Positions 17,049 through 25,676 of a DNA stretch of 36,130 nt are shown here, piece by piece. Source of the DNA: Bacillota bacterium (GTDB lineage Bacteria > Bacillota > UBA4882 > UBA8346); the NCBI GenBank assembly GCA_023436305.1, contig JAEZJQ010000042.1:1-36130 (forward strand), in the 5' to 3' direction. A model generated the notes under the pieces. The model made no database searches and had not been told where the DNA came from. It saw only the letters and a program-made list of their open reading frames with translations. Both the position numbers and the translations under genes were made by a program. Numbering within the stretch: the first letter of the stretch is position 1; each line of letters starts with the position of its first letter.

Positions 17049-17066
17049 TTATAAAAATTTTTATAA
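17049..17066. promoter_or_regulatory. 18-bp perfect AT palindrome
   Basis: TTATAAAAATTTTTATAA is a perfect palindrome 118 bp upstream of the acyltransferase start. It could be a regulator site or a bent AT-rich promoter element; there is no second copy to support either. Confidence 0.3.
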
Positions 17067-17183
17067 TTCGTTCTCACAAAAACGTCGATACCTAAATTAG
17101 TGTGAATATAACGGTTGGTTATGACCGCCGTCAGGAATATGTTTTATTCTCCAGGTAATCCAATTCGACAATGGAGTGATGTT

Positions 17184-18923
17184 ATGCGGAAAGATATTTC
17201 TCAAGCTTTTGCCAAAGATAATTTCAAAGTAATCAACGAATATACCCTGGAAAACGGTAATAAGGGTTATTGCGCCGAACATCTCACCGCAAAGAACGCA
17301 GTTAACGGACAAAAGAAACGGGCTTATTATGTTGAGGGCAGTTCGTATGATATGGGCTACCTTATCGGATACCTGGCCATGGACGATGTGGAGAAGATCG
17401 GTACTATATTTATTCAAAACATCATTTTCGAGTTTTTTAAAGGCGACTCCCATAATTTTTTCGTAACCAAATTTTTTAAAAGGTTATTTAAAAAATTCAT
17501 CCAAAAACAAATAACCAATTGGATTTATATTTTTGCTGACGAAATTTTTAAAGATATCCCTTTTGAATACATCCAGGAAATTCACGGAATCGCCGACGGT
17601 TATACCGAAGCCTGTAAAAAGGCCGGCCGCGAACCGCGAATAACTTTCAAGGATCTGTGGGTTTTAAACGTCGGAATCGATTGTTTGTTGGCGTATGTTT
17701 ATTCGCCTGATGGCTTTCTGGAACGGCTACCGAAATACACGCCTCACCCCAAACCCGAATTATTTAAAGTACCAGTTTTTTGCAACGGTTTCTCGGTATT
17801 CGGGAATGCTACCGCAGAAACTGTTTCCGGTCAAAAGGTTCATTTTTTCGGCCGCGATTTTATGTTCCCCACCGCCGATGTTTTTCAAGACACCGCTTGC
17901 CATATTATCTATAATCCTGATCCGCAAGATGGACGCCTTCCGCTGCTCAGCATGACCGCTCCGGGATTTGCGGGAAGCATGACGGCCATGAATAAAGAAG
18001 GAGTGGCCATGGGAGTGAATATGTCTCCCTCCGGGAACTGTGATCATCACCGGGCGGGTTTCAACTCGCTGCTTTTGGTTCGTGATTCCATCCATCGCGG
18101 CGCCGGAGCCGAACAGGCTCTCAATAATGTGATTAACGCCCAGCGGGGAGTCTCCTGGGATTATATCATCGCCGACGGCGTTCATGATCAAGCCGTGGCC
18201 GTGGAATCGGGAATGAGTATTCCCAATCTTGATTTTGTAAACTTTCCCGAACCCGCGTTACAACAATTGGGCCTGCTTCCCGGCAAACAATTTTTAGACG
18301 AAAACGATACTCAAACCCCACGAAATGGATTGATGATTCGCTGGAACAATTATCAATATCCGGAAATTTTTATAAAATACAATGAAGCGTTATTCAAAGC
18401 GTTTAATAAACCATACGATCCGGCTTGTTTCGGAGAACGAGGATATATTTCCCAGCGCCAAAATGGTCATCTCGAAAGGAATTGCCCCTATTCCTTTTAT
18501 TTTGCGCCGCAACGTGAAAATAAGGACGATGTGCTGATTATGACCAATCATTATATCGTGCCTTCAATGCGTTTGTGTAGCATGGACCATTGGATAGTGA
18601 AAGTGGTCGAGGAGCAGTTGGACGATATCCAATGGCGCTATGACAAGTTAAACGACCTGATCCTCTCTCGATACGGCGCCATTGATTGGAATGAAGCCTG
18701 GAACCTCATTAATTTTCTGGCCCCGAACGGGTGTTATGAGACCGATTATTACCGGCATAACAACGATTATAAATACATCAACGATCAAGGTGAACAGTGC
18801 ATGACCAAACAAGTGCTGGGCATTGTTTCACTTTGCAACCTGACCACCAAAGTCGCCCAGAGTCTTTATGGTTATTATGCGGATGAGCCGGTGTGGACCA
18901 CATTGATGAACTATGTAGATTAA
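17184..18923 (+). CDS. C45-like autoproteolytic acyltransferase/hydrolase (Ntn fold)
   Basis: This 579-aa protein resembles the acyl-CoA:6-aminopenicillanate acyltransferase (peptidase C45) and phospholipase-B-like Ntn-hydrolase groups. The predicted nucleophile is Cys200 in FCNGFSVFGNAT, followed at the usual distance by HFFGRDFMFP (Arg224-Asp225), then LSMTAPGFAGSMTAMNKEGVAMGVNMSP and WDYIIADGVHDQAVAVESG. In this fold the chain is cut before the Cys to free its amino group, which would release a pro-part of about 199 residues, longer than in fungal acyltransferases. No signal peptide is visible, so it is probably cytosolic. Start ATG 17184 has GGAG 7 nt upstream; the frame is open from TTG 17115. 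Substrate unknown. Confidence 0.75.
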   Translation: MRKDISQAFAKDNFKVINEYTLENGNKGYCAEHLTAKNAVNGQKKRAYYVEGSSYDMGYLIGYLAMDDVEKIGTIFIQNIIFEFFKGDSHNFFVTKFFKRLFKKFIQKQITNWIYIFADEIFKDIPFEYIQEIHGIADGYTEACKKAGREPRITFKDLWVLNVGIDCLLAYVYSPDGFLERLPKYTPHPKPELFKVPVFCNGFSVFGNATAETVSGQKVHFFGRDFMFPTADVFQDTACHIIYNPDPQDGRLPLLSMTAPGFAGSMTAMNKEGVAMGVNMSPSGNCDHHRAGFNSLLLVRDSIHRGAGAEQALNNVINAQRGVSWDYIIADGVHDQAVAVESGMSIPNLDFVNFPEPALQQLGLLPGKQFLDENDTQTPRNGLMIRWNNYQYPEIFIKYNEALFKAFNKPYDPACFGERGYISQRQNGHLERNCPYSFYFAPQRENKDDVLIMTNHYIVPSMRLCSMDHWIVKVVEEQLDDIQWRYDKLNDLILSRYGAIDWNEAWNLINFLAPNGCYETDYYRHNNDYKYINDQGEQCMTKQVLGIVSLCNLTTKVAQSLYGYYADEPVWTTLMNYVD

Positions 18924-19034
18924 AATAAAGCGCTCCATCAGTTTAATTGCAATATTAATATATTTTTCTGACAATTTAAAAAGGATTTTTGATTGTGACC
19001 TCGAATTTGATAGGGTAAAGGAGGGGAAGATATT

Positions 19035-19865
19035 ATGAATTCGACAACTCCTAAACTCTTTGTATTTGTATTAATGCCGTTTATCGATGAGTTCAAAGAA
19101 ATTTATCAATTAGGAATCAAAGAAGCTTGTAAGGAAGCCGGAGCTTATTGCGAACGTGTTGATGAACAAATATTTGAAGGAAGCATACTTGAAAGGATAT
19201 ATAATCAAATATCAAAGGCCGATATCATCATTTCCGACATGACGGGGCGAAATCCCAACGTTTTTTATGAAACCGGATATGCGCACGCCTTAGGAAAAAA
19301 GCGAGTGATACTCTTAACTCAAAAAGGTGAAGATATTCCGTTTGATCTTAAACATTACCCCCATATTATTTATCAGAATATTGATGAATTAAAACAGGAA
19401 TTAGTAAAAAGAGTTAGCTGGTATGTAAGAAATCCCGATAACCAACTTCCAAACGCCGGGGATGATTTGGAATTATATATTAATGATTTAAAAATAGTCA
19501 ATAATCCCTTGTTTAATTTTACGATACGCGATAATTTACATTTAAAGCTGGATTTTTATAATAATAATAATCTGATGATTCAAGAATCATTTAAGGTGGG
19601 AATTATTACACCGTTGTTCATTAATAAGTATCTGGATTCAAAAACACAACGATCACCGATTAAACTTTCCGATCATGCCAATCTGCATCAAATCGGACAG
19701 GTTTATCCAATTTACCCGAAAGCATGGGAGTCGATTACGGCTTCATTGTTTTTTGATCTTGAACATGTCCAACTGAATACAAACTACACTTTAACAGTGG
19801 CCGTGTATACGAAATTCGGTAATATTAAATACGCTTTTCAAGCCAAATTCAAGGAGGAATATTAA
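19035..19865 (+). CDS. TIR/nucleoside deoxyribosyltransferase-like domain protein with beta-rich C-terminus
   Basis: Residues 8-115 of this 276-aa protein belong to the widespread MPF...D-x-T-GRNPNVFYE family: VLMPFIDEF (12-20), EGSILERIYNQISKADIIISDMT (48-70), GRNPNVFYETGYAHALGK (71-88; the Glu79 position matches the catalytic Glu of deoxyribosyltransferase/TIR folds) and IPFDLKHYPHIIY. Members are thought to bind nucleotides or NAD and often occur in bacterial defence or stress loci. Residues 145-276 form a strand-rich domain without a family I can name, possibly an Ig-like or ligand-sensing module. AAGGAGGGG precedes the ATG. It lies 111 nt after the acyltransferase gene on the same strand. 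Enzymatic activity is inferred only from the motif. Confidence 0.7.
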   Translation: MNSTTPKLFVFVLMPFIDEFKEIYQLGIKEACKEAGAYCERVDEQIFEGSILERIYNQISKADIIISDMTGRNPNVFYETGYAHALGKKRVILLTQKGEDIPFDLKHYPHIIYQNIDELKQELVKRVSWYVRNPDNQLPNAGDDLELYINDLKIVNNPLFNFTIRDNLHLKLDFYNNNNLMIQESFKVGIITPLFINKYLDSKTQRSPIKLSDHANLHQIGQVYPIYPKAWESITASLFFDLEHVQLNTNYTLTVAVYTKFGNIKYAFQAKFKEEY

Positions 19866-19889
19866 ATATCAATCAAGTCCCGGTAAAAT

Positions 19890-19919
19890 AAAAAGTCTGC
19901 TTAAAAAGCAAACTTTTTA
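19890..19919. terminator. Bidirectional terminator hairpin
   Basis: The arm AAAAAGTCTGCTT and the arm AAGCAAACTTTTT form a stem with an AAA loop and one mismatch, with runs of A and T on either side. It sits between convergent genes and can act on both strands. Confidence 0.65.
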
Positions 19920-19947
19920 TGGATAAATCGGATAATATGGATTTTCT

Positions 19948-20694
19948 TCACTGTTGCATTAACCACTTCACCAGTTGTATCCAAAATTGACCATAATAAC
20001 TCCAATGATAAAATTCACTGGAACCCCAATGGGGGGAACAATCCGAAGCAAATACCCCGGTCCGGCCCTGGCCGACTTCCCTTACCGCCAAAAACGGATT
20101 GTTATCTTCAACCTCCATTAATAACGTAGCGTCCGGTTTAAGACTAAGCTTGTTATATCCAAGGAAATACGGCCAGCTTTCCGGAAGGCCTTCCAAAATT
20201 GGATGTTTGGCGATGGGCACCGGATTAACACCTTCCGGAACCTCAACGCGGTCATCATTGCTTGAGATCTCAACCGGCAATACTTCCTCAACAGGCGTTC
20301 CATGCCAGCGCCCCCGTCCGTCAATCCCTTGAAAAGTCAGGTAGCCGCCAATCATCAGAAGCCCCCCTCCGCCATTAACCCATTCCCGCAATAATTTCAA
20401 ACGGTTTGGAGTTCGCAGGGAATGATTGAAAGTATCCGGATGAAGCAGCAGGGTATTGGCCCCGATATCACTTAAAATAATTGCTCCATATTTATCCAAT
20501 TCCTCTCGCGTATTGGGAAATTTACGCGGCGCTTCGTGATTCGGAATATAATCCACTGGAAAACCGGCTTTTTCCAAACAGTTAATGATTTGATCGGCTC
20601 CACCGTCAAAATTACCGTTAATAAAAAAATCAAAGCCCTTCATATGCGTCATTACCGTTAACCATGATTCTCCCGCAATCAATACTTTTTTCAT
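19948..20694 (-). CDS. GATase1-like (PF07090-type) putative glutamine amidotransferase-like protein
   Basis: This 248-aa protein starts MKKVLIAGESWLTVMTHMKGFDFF and has the flavodoxin-like class-I amidotransferase fold: DYIPNHEAPRKFP, YGAIILSDIGANTLLLHP, GGGGLLMIGGYLTFQG and a C-terminal GQGRTGVFASDCSPHWG. At the nucleophile elbow (GGYLTFQG) no Cys is present, so it is probably not a true glutaminase. Members of this family often accompany sugar ABC transporter genes, and here it is the last gene of the RbsABC-type cluster, 29 nt after the second permease. Its biochemical role is unknown. GAGGAGG precedes the ATG. Confidence 0.75.
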   Translation of the reverse strand: MKKVLIAGESWLTVMTHMKGFDFFINGNFDGGADQIINCLEKAGFPVDYIPNHEAPRKFPNTREELDKYGAIILSDIGANTLLLHPDTFNHSLRTPNRLKLLREWVNGGGGLLMIGGYLTFQGIDGRGRWHGTPVEEVLPVEISSNDDRVEVPEGVNPVPIAKHPILEGLPESWPYFLGYNKLSLKPDATLLMEVEDNNPFLAVREVGQGRTGVFASDCSPHWGSSEFYHWSYYGQFWIQLVKWLMQQ

Positions 20695-20723
20695 TTTCCA
20701 TTGCCTCCTCTTGTCACAATTCT

Positions 20724-21680
20724 CTAACGGGATCGGGACTCCAAAATATTATTCGCAATAATCGAACAAAGTAAAACTATCCCCATTACCGCAAGCTGCC
20801 AAACAGAAGTAATATTTGCCAACTGCATGCCATTATAAATCATCGTGATAATCAATACCGCCAACAAAGTACCGGAAAGGCTTCCTTCCCCTCCCATCAT
20901 ACTGGTTCCTCCAAGAACGGCGACAGTTATTGATTGCATATCGTATCCGGTACCGATATCCGGCTTGGCCGCCATTAGCCAGCTTGTCATCACTATGGCT
21001 CCAAGTCCGGCTAAAAGGCCGCTAGCTACATACAGCATGAAACGTGTTTTTTTTACATTGATACCCGCTAAACGGGCGGCGGTATCACCAACTCCAACCA
21101 TATAAATTGAACGCCCGAAAGTGGTATGCTTGATAATCCAAACCATTAGAATAAAAACCGGTATGACGATAAACAAAACTTGCGCCGGAATACCCAGGAT
21201 TTTTCCATGCCCGATGAAGCTAAACCATTCCGGAAAGCCCGAAACAGGTACACCGTTAGTTATTACCAAGGATATGGAACTAAAAATATATGATGTCCCT
21301 AAAGTTACAATCAGCGGAGGCATGTTTAGCACCGCTACTAAAAAACCGTTAAGAGAGCCTAACAATCCTCCGATAAAAATTGCAATGATTGCCGCCGGCC
21401 ACATATTCAATCCGGCATGATATAATAAGGCCATCATGACCCCGGAAAAACTCAAGACGGATCCTACCGATAAATCAATTCCTCCACGCCCGCCGGTAAT
21501 GACTAAAGTTTGTCCCAGGCCCAGCAAGGCCAAGACAGCCCCGAATTGAGTCATCTCGAGCAAATTGGAGATACTAAAAAAATACGGCGATAAAAATGAT
21601 AAGCCAAATCCGAGAATGATGATTAAGAGCCCAAGGAAAGCACTACGGTTGGAAAAAACTTTTTTGATTGCTGTATTCAT
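20724..21680 (-). CDS. Sugar ABC transporter permease (RbsC family)
   Basis: This 318-aa permease of the BPD_transp_2 family has about eight to ten hydrophobic segments. Hallmarks are TGGRGGIDLSVGSVLSFSGVMMALL, MPPLIVTLGTSYIFSSISLVITNG and the cytosolic loop GVGDTAARLAGINVKKTRFMLYVASGLLAGLGAIV. AVLGGTSMMGGEGSLSGTLLAVLII closes the domain. It pairs with the second permease encoded at 21702-22685 (21-nt gap), as in rhamnose RhaP/RhaQ or AI-2 LsrC/LsrD transporters, where two different permeases form one channel. Confidence 0.92.
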   Translation of the reverse strand: MNTAIKKVFSNRSAFLGLLIIILGFGLSFLSPYFFSISNLLEMTQFGAVLALLGLGQTLVITGGRGGIDLSVGSVLSFSGVMMALLYHAGLNMWPAAIIAIFIGGLLGSLNGFLVAVLNMPPLIVTLGTSYIFSSISLVITNGVPVSGFPEWFSFIGHGKILGIPAQVLFIVIPVFILMVWIIKHTTFGRSIYMVGVGDTAARLAGINVKKTRFMLYVASGLLAGLGAIVMTSWLMAAKPDIGTGYDMQSITVAVLGGTSMMGGEGSLSGTLLAVLIITMIYNGMQLANITSVWQLAVMGIVLLCSIIANNILESRSR

Positions 21681-21701
21681 TGGAATATTCCCTCTCCCCC
21701 C

Positions 21702-22685
21702 TTAGTATATAATTTTTTTCTTTCCCAGAAGATCAAACGACACCGAAATAATGATGAAAAATCCCACGATTGCCCATTCCATCATGGATGGTACTCCCAG
21801 CAACAAGATACCGTTTTGTAATATATTGATAAATAAAACCCCAATTAAAGTTCCAATAACGGATCCACGTCCCCCGGTGACAGATGTACCCCCGATTACT
21901 GTTGCCGCAATTGCTTGTAACGGCAACATAAGGCCTACGGACATTTCCACGCTCCCCATTCGGGCAATATAACTTATCGCGGCAATTCCGGTTAATGCGC
22001 CAATGATGCTGTGAGCCGCAACTGTAACACGACCCACATTGATTCCACTTAAATAGCTTGCTTCGGCGCTATTCCCCACCGCATAGATGGCCCTTCCCAA
22101 TCGCATATATTTAGCGAAGTACCAAAAGATAATGTAAACAACCACAATTATTAAAGTGACCGCCGGTAGCCAGCCAAATATCCGGGTATTTAGGAATTCC
22201 ATTGTTGGCGGCAAACCGGTGATCCATACACCGCCCAACATTCCAAAAATTAACGCGCGTAAGATATTACTTGTCCCCAAAGTGGCGATAATCGCCGGTA
22301 CCCGGCCATACGCCACAATCAATCCGTTGAGGGTTCCGCCCACCGCCCCTATCAAAACAGCCGCAAGCATAATTGGAACCGCTCCAAAACCGGCCTGGAC
22401 CATCCATCCGACCATGATCGCAATGACGCCTAAAAGAGAACCAACCGAAATATCGATTCCGCCCATAATCATGATCAAGGTCATGCCTGCAGCTACCACC
22501 GCCAGGTCCACACTATTTTGAAGAATGGTCATGAGATTATCGATCTGTAAAAAGCCGGTGGTCAAAATACCAAACATAATCATCTCAAATATAAGCAGCA
22601 AAAAAACAATAAATTCGCGTTTCTTCCAAAGATAACCGATTGAAAACGATTTTTCCCCAGGATTAGCATTATTGAATTCCGTCAT
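21702..22685 (-). CDS. Sugar ABC transporter permease (RbsC family), second subunit
   Basis: This 327-aa permease is related to the one downstream but clearly distinct. GGIDISVGSLLGVIAIMVGW, RVPAIIATLGTSNILRALIFG, AVGNSAEASYLSGINVGRVTVAAHSIIGALTGIAA and TVIGGTSVTGGRGSVIGTLIGVLFINI are the family segments. ATG 22685 is chosen over the upstream ATG 22727: AGGTGA lies 8 nt before it, and it leaves a 7-nt gap after the M20 gene instead of an overlap. The gene is translationally close to the M20 hydrolase, so hydrolase and permease are expected to be made together. Confidence 0.9.
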   Translation of the reverse strand: MTEFNNANPGEKSFSIGYLWKKREFIVFLLLIFEMIMFGILTTGFLQIDNLMTILQNSVDLAVVAAGMTLIMIMGGIDISVGSLLGVIAIMVGWMVQAGFGAVPIMLAAVLIGAVGGTLNGLIVAYGRVPAIIATLGTSNILRALIFGMLGGVWITGLPPTMEFLNTRIFGWLPAVTLIIVVVYIIFWYFAKYMRLGRAIYAVGNSAEASYLSGINVGRVTVAAHSIIGALTGIAAISYIARMGSVEMSVGLMLPLQAIAATVIGGTSVTGGRGSVIGTLIGVLFINILQNGILLLGVPSMMEWAIVGFFIIISVSFDLLGKKKIIY

Positions 22686-22692
22686 ATTATAA

Positions 22693-24033
22693 TCACCTAT
22701 TTTCAGCCTCCGTTTCACACCAATCAATGAGTGATTCGGCGATAATTTTTACGGTGTTTAGATAATCTTGCACACTGATATATTCGTCCGGTTGATGGGC
22801 CACGGTTGAAATTCCCGGTCCAAAATTGACCGTTGGAATACCATTATCGATTAACAGGCCCATATCGGTATGACAATGGACTCCCTTTACGACTTGAACA
22901 TCCCCGGGTAATGCCATAACCCGGCGGACATTATCGGCCAAAAGATTCACAAATGGATGGGAGGCTGGAATTTCACCGCAATCGGCATCCACCATCCATT
23001 CAACAACCGGCGGATGCGCTTGTAACCAGTCATCGGTTTGAGCTACACGCCTTACCATCTCCTCAATCTCTTCTTTCACCTTGCTTCCCAAATGATTTTC
23101 ATCTTTTTCCGATGGAAGATATTGGACATCAATGGTGATTTCCGCTTTGGAGGCGTAAGTGGTAGGATAATCACCGGCCTTAAGCATCGCTACTTTAATT
23201 TCACATGGAAGATCAAGCAAAGGATGTCTTTTACGCAATGCCCAATCCCGGTTCATAGAATCAATATGATTTAAATATAAACGGGCTTTTTCAATGGCGT
23301 CTACTCCACCACCTTCGCGCCAATGGGTTTGTGGCAATTCAATATGGCTATTGCGTCCTTGAATGATGATTTTTCCCCATAAAATGCCACGGCACATTGG
23401 TGCTACCGTCAAATTAGTAGGTTCTCCCACAATGGCCGCATCGGCGCGATACCCTTCCACCACAAAGGCCAACGTACCCATGCCACCCGATTCTTCATCC
23501 ACAACACTTCCCACCAGCACATCGCCTTTGAGACGGACTCCCGCCCTCCGGATATATTCCAATGCCGCCACTTGCGCGGCCAGACCACCTTTCATATCAG
23601 CGGCCCCCCGGCCGTAAATGTTGCCGTTTTTAATTTCCCCGCCGAACGGATTAACTGTCCAGTTACCCGCCGGATCAACCACATCGATATGTCCAAAAAG
23701 CAGTAGGGAACGTCCACCGCCTGAACCCGCTAATTTGGCGGCTAAATTAGGACGCCCGTCAAATTTATGATCCGCATAATAGCCGGGCCCCTTGGCATAA
23801 TTCTTTAAACGTTCAGCCGAAGGTTCCCACATTTTGACTTCCGCGCCCAAACGCTTTAGTTCCTCCGCCAAGACCCATTGCGCCTTTTTTTCTCCTTCGG
23901 GATAATTCGGGGAGAACCAAGGATTCACGCTTGATTCTTTGAGGAGATTAACGAAAAGATTAAGCGCATGGTTTGGGTCTTGCTGAATCAGGCCGGTTAC
24001 TTTTTGTTTTAACTGTAATTTGGTTTCAGCCAT
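22693..24033 (-). CDS. M20 family metallohydrolase (ArgE/DapE-like deacylase or peptidase)
   Basis: This 446-aa protein has the M20 metal-binding and catalytic residues: GHIDVV (His115, Asp117), GRGAADMKGG (Asp147), VVDEESGG (Glu180, Glu181), GEPTN (Glu, metal) and the late TVAHQPDEYI (His, metal). The dimerisation domain is inserted in the middle as in ArgE and DapE. Such enzymes remove N-acyl groups or split dipeptides, using zinc or cobalt. It is embedded between the ATPase and the permease genes of a sugar importer, so the imported compound probably carries an amide or N-acyl bond. AAGGAG precedes the ATG. The precise substrate cannot be read. Confidence 0.9.
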   Translation of the reverse strand: MAETKLQLKQKVTGLIQQDPNHALNLFVNLLKESSVNPWFSPNYPEGEKKAQWVLAEELKRLGAEVKMWEPSAERLKNYAKGPGYYADHKFDGRPNLAAKLAGSGGGRSLLLFGHIDVVDPAGNWTVNPFGGEIKNGNIYGRGAADMKGGLAAQVAALEYIRRAGVRLKGDVLVGSVVDEESGGMGTLAFVVEGYRADAAIVGEPTNLTVAPMCRGILWGKIIIQGRNSHIELPQTHWREGGGVDAIEKARLYLNHIDSMNRDWALRKRHPLLDLPCEIKVAMLKAGDYPTTYASKAEITIDVQYLPSEKDENHLGSKVKEEIEEMVRRVAQTDDWLQAHPPVVEWMVDADCGEIPASHPFVNLLADNVRRVMALPGDVQVVKGVHCHTDMGLLIDNGIPTVNFGPGISTVAHQPDEYISVQDYLNTVKIIAESLIDWCETEAENR

Positions 24034-24075
24034 TTTTTCTCCTTTTTATGCCGGCGTGTCGGCGTTTTTTATCAC

Positions 24076-25575
24076 TTAAAGGCCAATCGCCCAACGCAAT
24101 ACGGTTTCGTCATCCGCTTCATCCCGGGAAAGTTCGGCCACTTGACAGCCTTCATGCATAATGATAATCCGGTCGCTTAACGCCATAATCTCCGGCAGTT
24201 CGGAAGAAATAAGCATTACCGCCTTATCGCTTTTCTCTACAATTCCCCGGATAATCTGGTGAATCTGAACTTTGGTTCCTACATCCACACCCCGGGTCGG
24301 TTCGTCCATGATGATTAAGTTGGGATCCGCGGCCAGCCACCGGCCGATCATTACTTTTTGTTGATTTCCGCCGGACAAACTCAGAATCGGCAAATGAACT
24401 CCTGCGATCTTTATGCGAAGCTCCTCCACATAGCGTTCAATAATCGCCTGTTCCTCGATTTTGTTAAGGAGCCAGTTGATTTTGGGCGATAAACGGTCCA
24501 TAATGACACATATTAAATTTTCGCCGATGGACCGTATGCTGAAAATACCCTGTTGTTTTCGATCCTCGGGAAGATAGGCGATTTTATCGTTAATCGCCTG
24601 TTTTGGCGAGCTATATCTTACCGTCTTTCCTTTATATTTAATGGTACCCGATGTCATCGGAAGATCGCCGAATATGGCGCGCGCTACTTCCGAACGGCCC
24701 GATCCGACCAATCCATAAAATCCTAGAATTTCTCCCGGTCCTATTTTAAAAGATACATTACGGAATAATGGTTCCAAGGTGATCTGATTGACATCCAATA
24801 CCGGTTCGCCGGCGAATTGCTCCCGGGCTTGATAAATGCTATGTTCCACTTTTCTGCCGGACATGAGCTGAATTAATTGATCCTCGGTTGCTTCGGCGGT
24901 TTTAATATTGCCTACCACCTGTCCGTCCCGCAGGATGGTAATATGGTCGGATAATGCAAATATTTCACCCAATCGATGGGATATATATAAAATCGACTTC
25001 CCCATGGTTTGAAGCCGCCGAATTGTTTTAAATAGAATGTCTGTTTCCGCTTGGCTTAAAATGGACGTAGGTTCATCCAAAATAATTAGATTTGCTTTCT
25101 GATAAACGGCCTTTGCAATTAATATCAATTGTTTATCGCCGGTGGTTAATTCATGCATCGGCTTATTCAACAGGTGAGAGTTCAAACCGAATTCCGCAAT
25201 CGCTTCCGTTGCTTCCCGCTTCATGCGCCGCCAGTCGATACGGCCGAATTTGGCCGTCAGCGCGTCGCCTCCAAAGAAATTCTCAAGCACCGACAGATGA
25301 GGGAAAAATGTCGGTTCTTGATAGACAATGGCAATTCCCAGTTTGTTCGCGGCGCGTGGATTGGTGAATACGACTTTTTTACCATGAATAAGGATCTCCC
25401 CCTTATCCGGAACCAAAGCTCCGGAGATGATCTTCATCAGTGTAGATTTCCCGGCGCCGTTTTCGCCAACAATGGCATGAACCTCACCGGGTTCTACCGA
25501 GAGATTCACATTGGTTAGCGCATTTACACCTCCGAATGACTTTGAAACACTTTTTAACTCAACTAGCGGTATCAT
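24076..25575 (-). CDS. Sugar ABC transporter ATP-binding protein (RbsA/MglA family)
   Basis: This 499-aa protein has two fused nucleotide-binding domains, the usual length for the family. The first has GENGAGKST (residues 37-45), ELTTGDKQLILIAKA (signature-like) and LIILDEPTSIL. The second has the degenerate P-loop GLVGSGRSEVARA, LSGGNQQKVMIGRWL and LIIMDEPTRGVDVG. As in other RbsA-type proteins, only part of the two sites can be fully catalytic. It powers the two permeases encoded downstream. The Shine-Dalgarno GGAGG lies a little far (about 12 nt) from ATG 25575. Confidence 0.93.
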   Translation of the reverse strand: MIPLVELKSVSKSFGGVNALTNVNLSVEPGEVHAIVGENGAGKSTLMKIISGALVPDKGEILIHGKKVVFTNPRAANKLGIAIVYQEPTFFPHLSVLENFFGGDALTAKFGRIDWRRMKREATEAIAEFGLNSHLLNKPMHELTTGDKQLILIAKAVYQKANLIILDEPTSILSQAETDILFKTIRRLQTMGKSILYISHRLGEIFALSDHITILRDGQVVGNIKTAEATEDQLIQLMSGRKVEHSIYQAREQFAGEPVLDVNQITLEPLFRNVSFKIGPGEILGFYGLVGSGRSEVARAIFGDLPMTSGTIKYKGKTVRYSSPKQAINDKIAYLPEDRKQQGIFSIRSIGENLICVIMDRLSPKINWLLNKIEEQAIIERYVEELRIKIAGVHLPILSLSGGNQQKVMIGRWLAADPNLIIMDEPTRGVDVGTKVQIHQIIRGIVEKSDKAVMLISSELPEIMALSDRIIIMHEGCQVAELSRDEADDETVLRWAIGL

Positions 25576-25595
25576 ATATGTTTTGAGCCTCCTTA

Positions 25596-25670
25596 CCGGA
25601 ATGTCCGGAGAATAAGAAGAAGGGGACGTGTCACCGGTTCACTTTTCAGGAGTTTTCCGATAACACGTCC
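25596..25670 (-). promoter_or_regulatory. Intercistronic hairpins between binding-protein and ATPase genes
   Basis: An 8-bp inverted repeat (GGACGTGT at 25624-25631, ACACGTCC at 25663-25670) and a smaller CCGGA/TCCGG stem (25596-25608) lie in the 101-nt gap. There is no T-run. Such hairpins commonly stabilise the upstream mRNA of abundant binding proteins or reduce read-through to the ATPase; that role is inferred. Confidence 0.5.
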
Positions 25671-25676
25671 AAGACT

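Larger units (their letters stand above)
16808..17183. other. 376-bp divergent intergenic region
   Basis: No gene is seen here. The region holds the best-preserved dispersed repeat (16916-16956), a short hairpin directly after it (ACTCCC at 16952-16957 with GGGAGT at 16968-16973), and a perfect AT-rich palindrome (17049-17066). The promoters for the two flanking divergent genes must lie here, but I cannot fix them. Confidence 0.6.
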
